From Oscillospiraceae bacterium (lineage in GTDB: Bacteria > Bacillota > Clostridia > Oscillospirales > Acutalibacteraceae), in contig SVOC01000002.1 in assembly GCA_015066625.1 (NCBI GenBank), forward strand, positions 62,001 to 126,000: DNA of 64,000 bases. The letters are read 5' to 3'. This document shows, one piece after another, positions 60,527-64,000 of this stretch. The first letter of the stretch is position 1. Each line of letters opens with the position of its first letter. The notes under the pieces are model-generated. The model was not told the origin of the DNA and ran no database searches. It was given only the letters and a program-made list of their open reading frames with translations. The position numbers and the translations under genes were made by a program.

Positions 60527-61597
60527 TCAATTATTTTCAAGCTTCATATCGCCGAAGCTTATCCACTTCTTTTTGCGCATAAACTCTGAAATTGCCAGAG
60601 TTATCAGCGCAGGTGCAATAAAGTGCATAACGATTATTTCAATGACCGTAACCGCAGGATCAATTCCCGAATCAGTCATTGCGGAATAAGTCATAAACTG
60701 ACCCACAAGACCGGATGTTCCCATTCCCGAGCCGGATGCATAACATTCCATTTTAAGCACTGCAGAGGATATGGGACCGAGGATTGCACTGGTGATTATG
60801 GGCGGAATCCATATCTGGGGATGTCTTACAATATTGGGCATCTGAAGCATTGAAGTACCTACACCCTGAGCAAGAAGACCGCCCAGCTTGTTTTCACGGT
60901 AGCTTGCGACTGCAAAGCCAACCATCTGTGCACTGCATCCCACAACCGCAGCACCGCCTGCAATACCCGAAAGACCGAGAATTATACCGATAGCCGCCGA
61001 GCTGATGGGAAGTGTAAGACAAATGCCCATAACTACCGAAACAACTATTCCCATAAGCACGGGCTGACGCTCCATACCCCAGGAAATGATTTCACCGATA
61101 TAAGTTGTTACTTTTGAAGCGGGAGGACCTATAAATATACCTGCCGCACTGCCTGCAATTATTGAAACTGCAGGGGTAAGAAGAATATCAAGCTTTGTTT
61201 TGCCGCTGATAAGGCTGCCTGCCTGAATTGCAAAAAACGCAGCTATAAAAGCAGCCAGCGGGTCACCGGGGCCTGAATAAAGCATACCTGCATCGGTAAC
61301 AACCGCACCGGCAACAAGCTTTGATGCAAAAGCACCGACCATGCCTGCAACCGCCGCCGACACACCCACAAGAGGTGACATCTTATATTTGAATGCCATT
61401 CCCACACCGATGCCTGCACCCGTAAGGGATTTTGCTACAGATGCCACAAGAATGATATATGTACCTACTGTTCCGGTTATAAAGCCGCCGATCTGTTCAA
61501 GAATAGTGCCTATAATGAGCGTTGCAAACAGACCGAGAGCCATACCCGAAAGTCCGTCAACAAAAATATAGTTGAGTATTCCTTTTACACCTTTCAT
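60527..61597 (-). CDS. PTS EIIC type 2 / PfoR-like membrane protein
   Basis: Gly/Ala-rich polytopic protein; MKGVKGILNYIFVDGLSGMALGLFATLIIGTILEQIG; PFAM PTS_EIIC_2-like by recall. Confidence 0.75.
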   Translation of the reverse strand: MKGVKGILNYIFVDGLSGMALGLFATLIIGTILEQIGGFITGTVGTYIILVASVAKSLTGAGIGVGMAFKYKMSPLVGVSAAVAGMVGAFASKLVAGAVVTDAGMLYSGPGDPLAAFIAAFFAIQAGSLISGKTKLDILLTPAVSIIAGSAAGIFIGPPASKVTTYIGEIISWGMERQPVLMGIVVSVVMGICLTLPISSAAIGIILGLSGIAGGAAVVGCSAQMVGFAVASYRENKLGGLLAQGVGTSMLQMPNIVRHPQIWIPPIITSAILGPISSAVLKMECYASGSGMGTSGLVGQFMTYSAMTDSGIDPAVTVIEIIVMHFIAPALITLAISEFMRKKKWISFGDMKLENN

Positions 61598-61607
61598 TTT
61601 TATCGCC

Positions 61608-62222
61608 TTACTTTGCTATAATTTTTTTGAACGCATCTGCATAAAGTCTGCCTATAAATTCTGAGCCGTTTGCGTTGGGATGAACGCCGTCTTCAGACCA
61701 GTGATAACAGCTCTGACCCACACACGCCTGAGCAAGAAGCCCATCAAGAGGAATATAATAATCCGCAAATTCCCTTGCAAGCTTGCGTTCAACATCAATC
61801 TTGCCGTTGAGGTCTGCTCTGAAATATTCCTTATCGGGAACCGGGAGCAAAAACTGCTCAATCATAAGGATCTTTGCATTTGTTTTTTCTTTGATTTCAG
61901 TAAGAACCTTGCGGTAATTTGCCTCAAACACATCATTACCCAGCCAGGCACGGTTATCTGCTCTGTGCCAGGTATCATTTACACCGATGTGAATTGAAAC
62001 AAGGTCAGGCTGAATGTCAATAAAATCACTCTGAAGTCTGTTGACCAGATCGATTGTCTGATTTCCGCTGATACCCAGGTTAATGAATTCAAAATCCGTA
62101 TCGGGATTTTCTTCACGGATGAATTTTGCCGCATAAAGAGGATATCCACTGCCTAAATCGTGATAGTCTTCACGGTTTCTGCCTGCATCCGTAATTGAAT
62201 CGCCCTGAAAGAGAATTTTCAT
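61608..62222 (-). CDS. SGNH/GDSL hydrolase
   Basis: LFQGDSITDAG, LGISGNQ, HIGVNDTWH, DGVHPNANG. Confidence 0.93.
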   Translation of the reverse strand: MKILFQGDSITDAGRNREDYHDLGSGYPLYAAKFIREENPDTDFEFINLGISGNQTIDLVNRLQSDFIDIQPDLVSIHIGVNDTWHRADNRAWLGNDVFEANYRKVLTEIKEKTNAKILMIEQFLLPVPDKEYFRADLNGKIDVERKLAREFADYYIPLDGLLAQACVGQSCYHWSEDGVHPNANGSEFIGRLYADAFKKIIAK

Positions 62223-62234
62223 ATAATCACCTCA

Positions 62235-63347
62235 TCAGAATTTATCCCTTACCATTTTCAGTGTGTCGATGATTTTTATACGCTGTGGGCACGCAGTTTC
62301 ACACTTGCCGCACTTCTTGCAAAGACCTGCATTTGTTTCGATATCGGGGAAAATATCCTTTACAAGTCTTCTGCCGCCCACGGATATATTGTTAAATGCC
62401 GAAAAAACTTTGGGTATTTCAACACCTGCCGGGCAAGGCATACAGTATTCACAGCCCGTGCAGGGAACAAGATTCATTTCATCAAAAGCTTTTTTGGCGT
62501 TTGAAATCATATTAAGTTCATTTTCAGAAAGCATACCGGGCTGAGCTTTGTCTGCATAGCTCAGGTTATCATCAACCATCTGCATTGTGCCCATTCCGCT
62601 GAGAAGCATTGAAACCTCGAGTCTGTTCCAAACAAAGTCAAGCGCCCACTCAACGGGAGTTTTTTCTTCTGAAAGCTCATTCTTAACGCAATCTGCAGGG
62701 TTAGCAAGCTTGCCGCCGAGAAGAGGCTCCATAACAATAACGCCGAGACCCTTTGACGCCGCATATTCAAGGCCTTCGATACCTGCCTGATAATCGGTAT
62801 CTATATAGTTGAACTGAATTTGACAGAATTCAAAACCGTCGTAAGCATCAATAACCTTTTTGAAAACCCATAAATCATCGTGAAACGAAAAGCCAAGATG
62901 CTTGATTTTACCTTCTTTCTTAAACTTTTCAAGTTTTGAAAGCACATCAAATTTTATAACCTTGTTATCCCACGAATCATTATTAACCGCATGAAGCAGG
63001 TAAAAATCCACATAGTCAACACCCAGTCTTTCAAGCTGGGTATTAAAGAGTTTCTCAACATCCTCTTCACAGTTAACTTCACCGAGAGGAAGCTTTGTTG
63101 CAAGGTAAACAAGGTTACGGTAACCGTCCTTTATCACTTTGCCTACAAATGATTCACTGTTACCGCCGTGGTAAAAATAAGCAGTATCAAGATAATTCAC
63201 GCCGTTATCAATGGCATGACGGACAAGTTCAACAGCCTTTTCTTCGTCAATTCTGTTGCCGTCACCATCTATGACAGGCAACCTCATACATCCGAAACCG
63301 AGTGCCGATACTTCAACACCGGTTGCGCCGAATTCTCTGTATCTCAT
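62235..63347 (-). CDS. Aldo/keto reductase with C-terminal 4Fe-4S ferredoxin-like motif
   Basis: LGFGCMRLP, YLDTAYFYHGGNSE; CTGCEYCMPCPAGV and CKKCGKCETACPQ. Confidence 0.93.
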   Translation of the reverse strand: MRYREFGATGVEVSALGFGCMRLPVIDGDGNRIDEEKAVELVRHAIDNGVNYLDTAYFYHGGNSESFVGKVIKDGYRNLVYLATKLPLGEVNCEEDVEKLFNTQLERLGVDYVDFYLLHAVNNDSWDNKVIKFDVLSKLEKFKKEGKIKHLGFSFHDDLWVFKKVIDAYDGFEFCQIQFNYIDTDYQAGIEGLEYAASKGLGVIVMEPLLGGKLANPADCVKNELSEEKTPVEWALDFVWNRLEVSMLLSGMGTMQMVDDNLSYADKAQPGMLSENELNMISNAKKAFDEMNLVPCTGCEYCMPCPAGVEIPKVFSAFNNISVGGRRLVKDIFPDIETNAGLCKKCGKCETACPQRIKIIDTLKMVRDKF

Positions 63348-63487
63348 ATTATTTTCTCCTAAAAGCCGTATTTTCCAGAATATAGCTTATTGTATTATAT
63401 CACATATAATTTGTAAAAACAAGATGAAATTAAGCGGTTACGAATAGTAAAATGTTATTTCGGCAAAATATAAAAGAGGTGTTTGAT

Positions 63488-63682
63488 ATGTATGATATGA
63501 ACGGAATTCCCCAAGGGCTGAGCATGGCACTTTCACGAAACGAAAAAGCAATGAGTTCATTTTCAAAACTCAGTGAAAACGATCGCAAAAAGTTTGTTGA
63601 TCTGTCACGCTCCGTGCGTTCAAAGCAGGAAATGAACCGTCTTGTAAGCAAACTTGAAAACGGTAAAAACAGCTTTCTCTAA
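63488..63682 (+). CDS. Small conserved-looking protein (64 aa)
   Basis: GAGGTG RBS then MYDMNGIPQGLSMALSRNEKAMSSFSKLSENDRKKFVDLSRSVRSKQEMNRLVSKLENGKNSFL; followed by terminator. Confidence 0.7.
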   Translation: MYDMNGIPQGLSMALSRNEKAMSSFSKLSENDRKKFVDLSRSVRSKQEMNRLVSKLENGKNSFL

Positions 63683-63687
63683 AAGAA

Positions 63688-63709
63688 AACCGCCCGAGGG
63701 CGGTTTTTT
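63688..63709. terminator. Bidirectional intrinsic terminator
   Basis: AACCGCC CGAG GGCGGTT followed by T-run; A-run upstream serves the convergent PHP gene. Confidence 0.85.
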
Positions 63710-64000
63710 ATTCTTCAAAAATTTTAAGGCTGTACTTACCTTCTTTGAGTGCTTTTGCAACCTGCTTTGAATCCGTGTAATACTCATCAAAATAAACGCC
63801 GCCGGGTTCAAGGGTAATGTTGCCGTGGAAATCCGAACCGGAAAGCTTGCGCAAAGAGTGTAAATCTGCCCACTTGTTTGCAATTTTGTTTCTTGAATAA
63901 TGGTCACCGTGACCGTTGTAAACTTCAACGCCGTCAAGCAATTCGGGGTCAGTAACGGTCATACCGATTCTGAACGGATGTGCCTGGAATATTATAAGAT
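63708..64000 (-). CDS. PHP-domain protein (partial, 5' part beyond right edge)
   Basis: Minus frame open to the edge: LIIFQAHPFRIGMTVTDPELLDGVEVYNGHGDHYSRN...LSGSDFHG, PHP metal-site motifs. Confidence 0.8.
   Translation of the reverse strand, partial: LIIFQAHPFRIGMTVTDPELLDGVEVYNGHGDHYSRNKIANKWADLHSLRKLSGSDFHGNITLEPGGVYFDEYYTDSKQVAKALKEGKYSLKIFEE

Noticed and set aside
1-64000. Many 60-200 aa ORFs in the track antisense to or out of frame with larger genes (for example 22762..23361, 13631..13963, 42564..43574)
   Set aside because: They overlap strongly supported family genes on the opposite strand or another frame and show no recognisable domains; typical shadow ORFs.
1-64000. CRISPR array, prophage, IS element, integron or toxin-antitoxin module
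   Set aside because: No regularly spaced repeats, transposase/integrase, phage structural genes or paired TA genes were seen; the region is syntenic housekeeping DNA.
1-64000. tRNA or rRNA genes
   Set aside because: No cloverleaf with T-loop GGTTCGAATCC-like motif or rRNA sequence was recognised; intergenic gaps are short.

Overview
The window looks like a contiguous chromosomal segment of a spore-forming, anaerobic Clostridia-type Firmicute (moderate GC, AAGGAG-type RBSs, sigma-A-like promoters). It is gene-dense and mostly housekeeping. No rRNA, tRNA, CRISPR, phage, IS element or plasmid module was recognised.

Layout: 1-12 kb is minus strand (mutS partial, ylbF/ymcA, miaB, DUF3006 plus a ComEC-like metallo-beta-lactamase, ygiQ, ftsK/spoIIIE, tepA, fhs). 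12.2-20.6 kb is plus strand (GlpA-like and GlpB-like FAD oxidoreductases plus DUF1667, a tiny 28-aa Cys-containing ORF in its own transcription unit, argF, and a carB-dapF fusion). 20.7-63.3 kb is minus strand: spoVM, rsgA, prkC, an rlmN-prpC fused ORF, rsmB, fmt, def, priA, rpoZ, gmk, remA, yicC, rluB, dacF, ytfJ, scpAB, prmC, a two-component system, cdaA/ybbR, ispF, rnmV, holA, comEC, alaS with a T-box leader, a membrane-anchored sigma-like/WG-repeat/SH3 protein, an FtsW/RodA protein, a secreted ceramidase-like protein, a PfoR-like EIIC membrane protein, an SGNH hydrolase and an aldo/keto reductase. The window ends with a short plus-strand ORF and a partial PHP-domain gene.

Most unusual observations: (1) CarB fused in frame to a DapF that has lost the first catalytic Cys of the family signature; (2) an independent promoter-ORF-terminator unit encoding MTMYVNKTNTCICCGQTAADVAFVFSFS; (3) an ECF-sigma-like protein tethered to a membrane segment with WG-repeat and SH3 domains, whose promoter carries a perfect inverted-repeat operator candidate; (4) an RlmN-PP2C continuous ORF with a probable internal start; (5) an unannotated 24-aa SpoVM and a neighbouring 46-aa membrane peptide preceded by a long composite hairpin. 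Family assignments come from reading the translations and recalled motifs; no database search was run.
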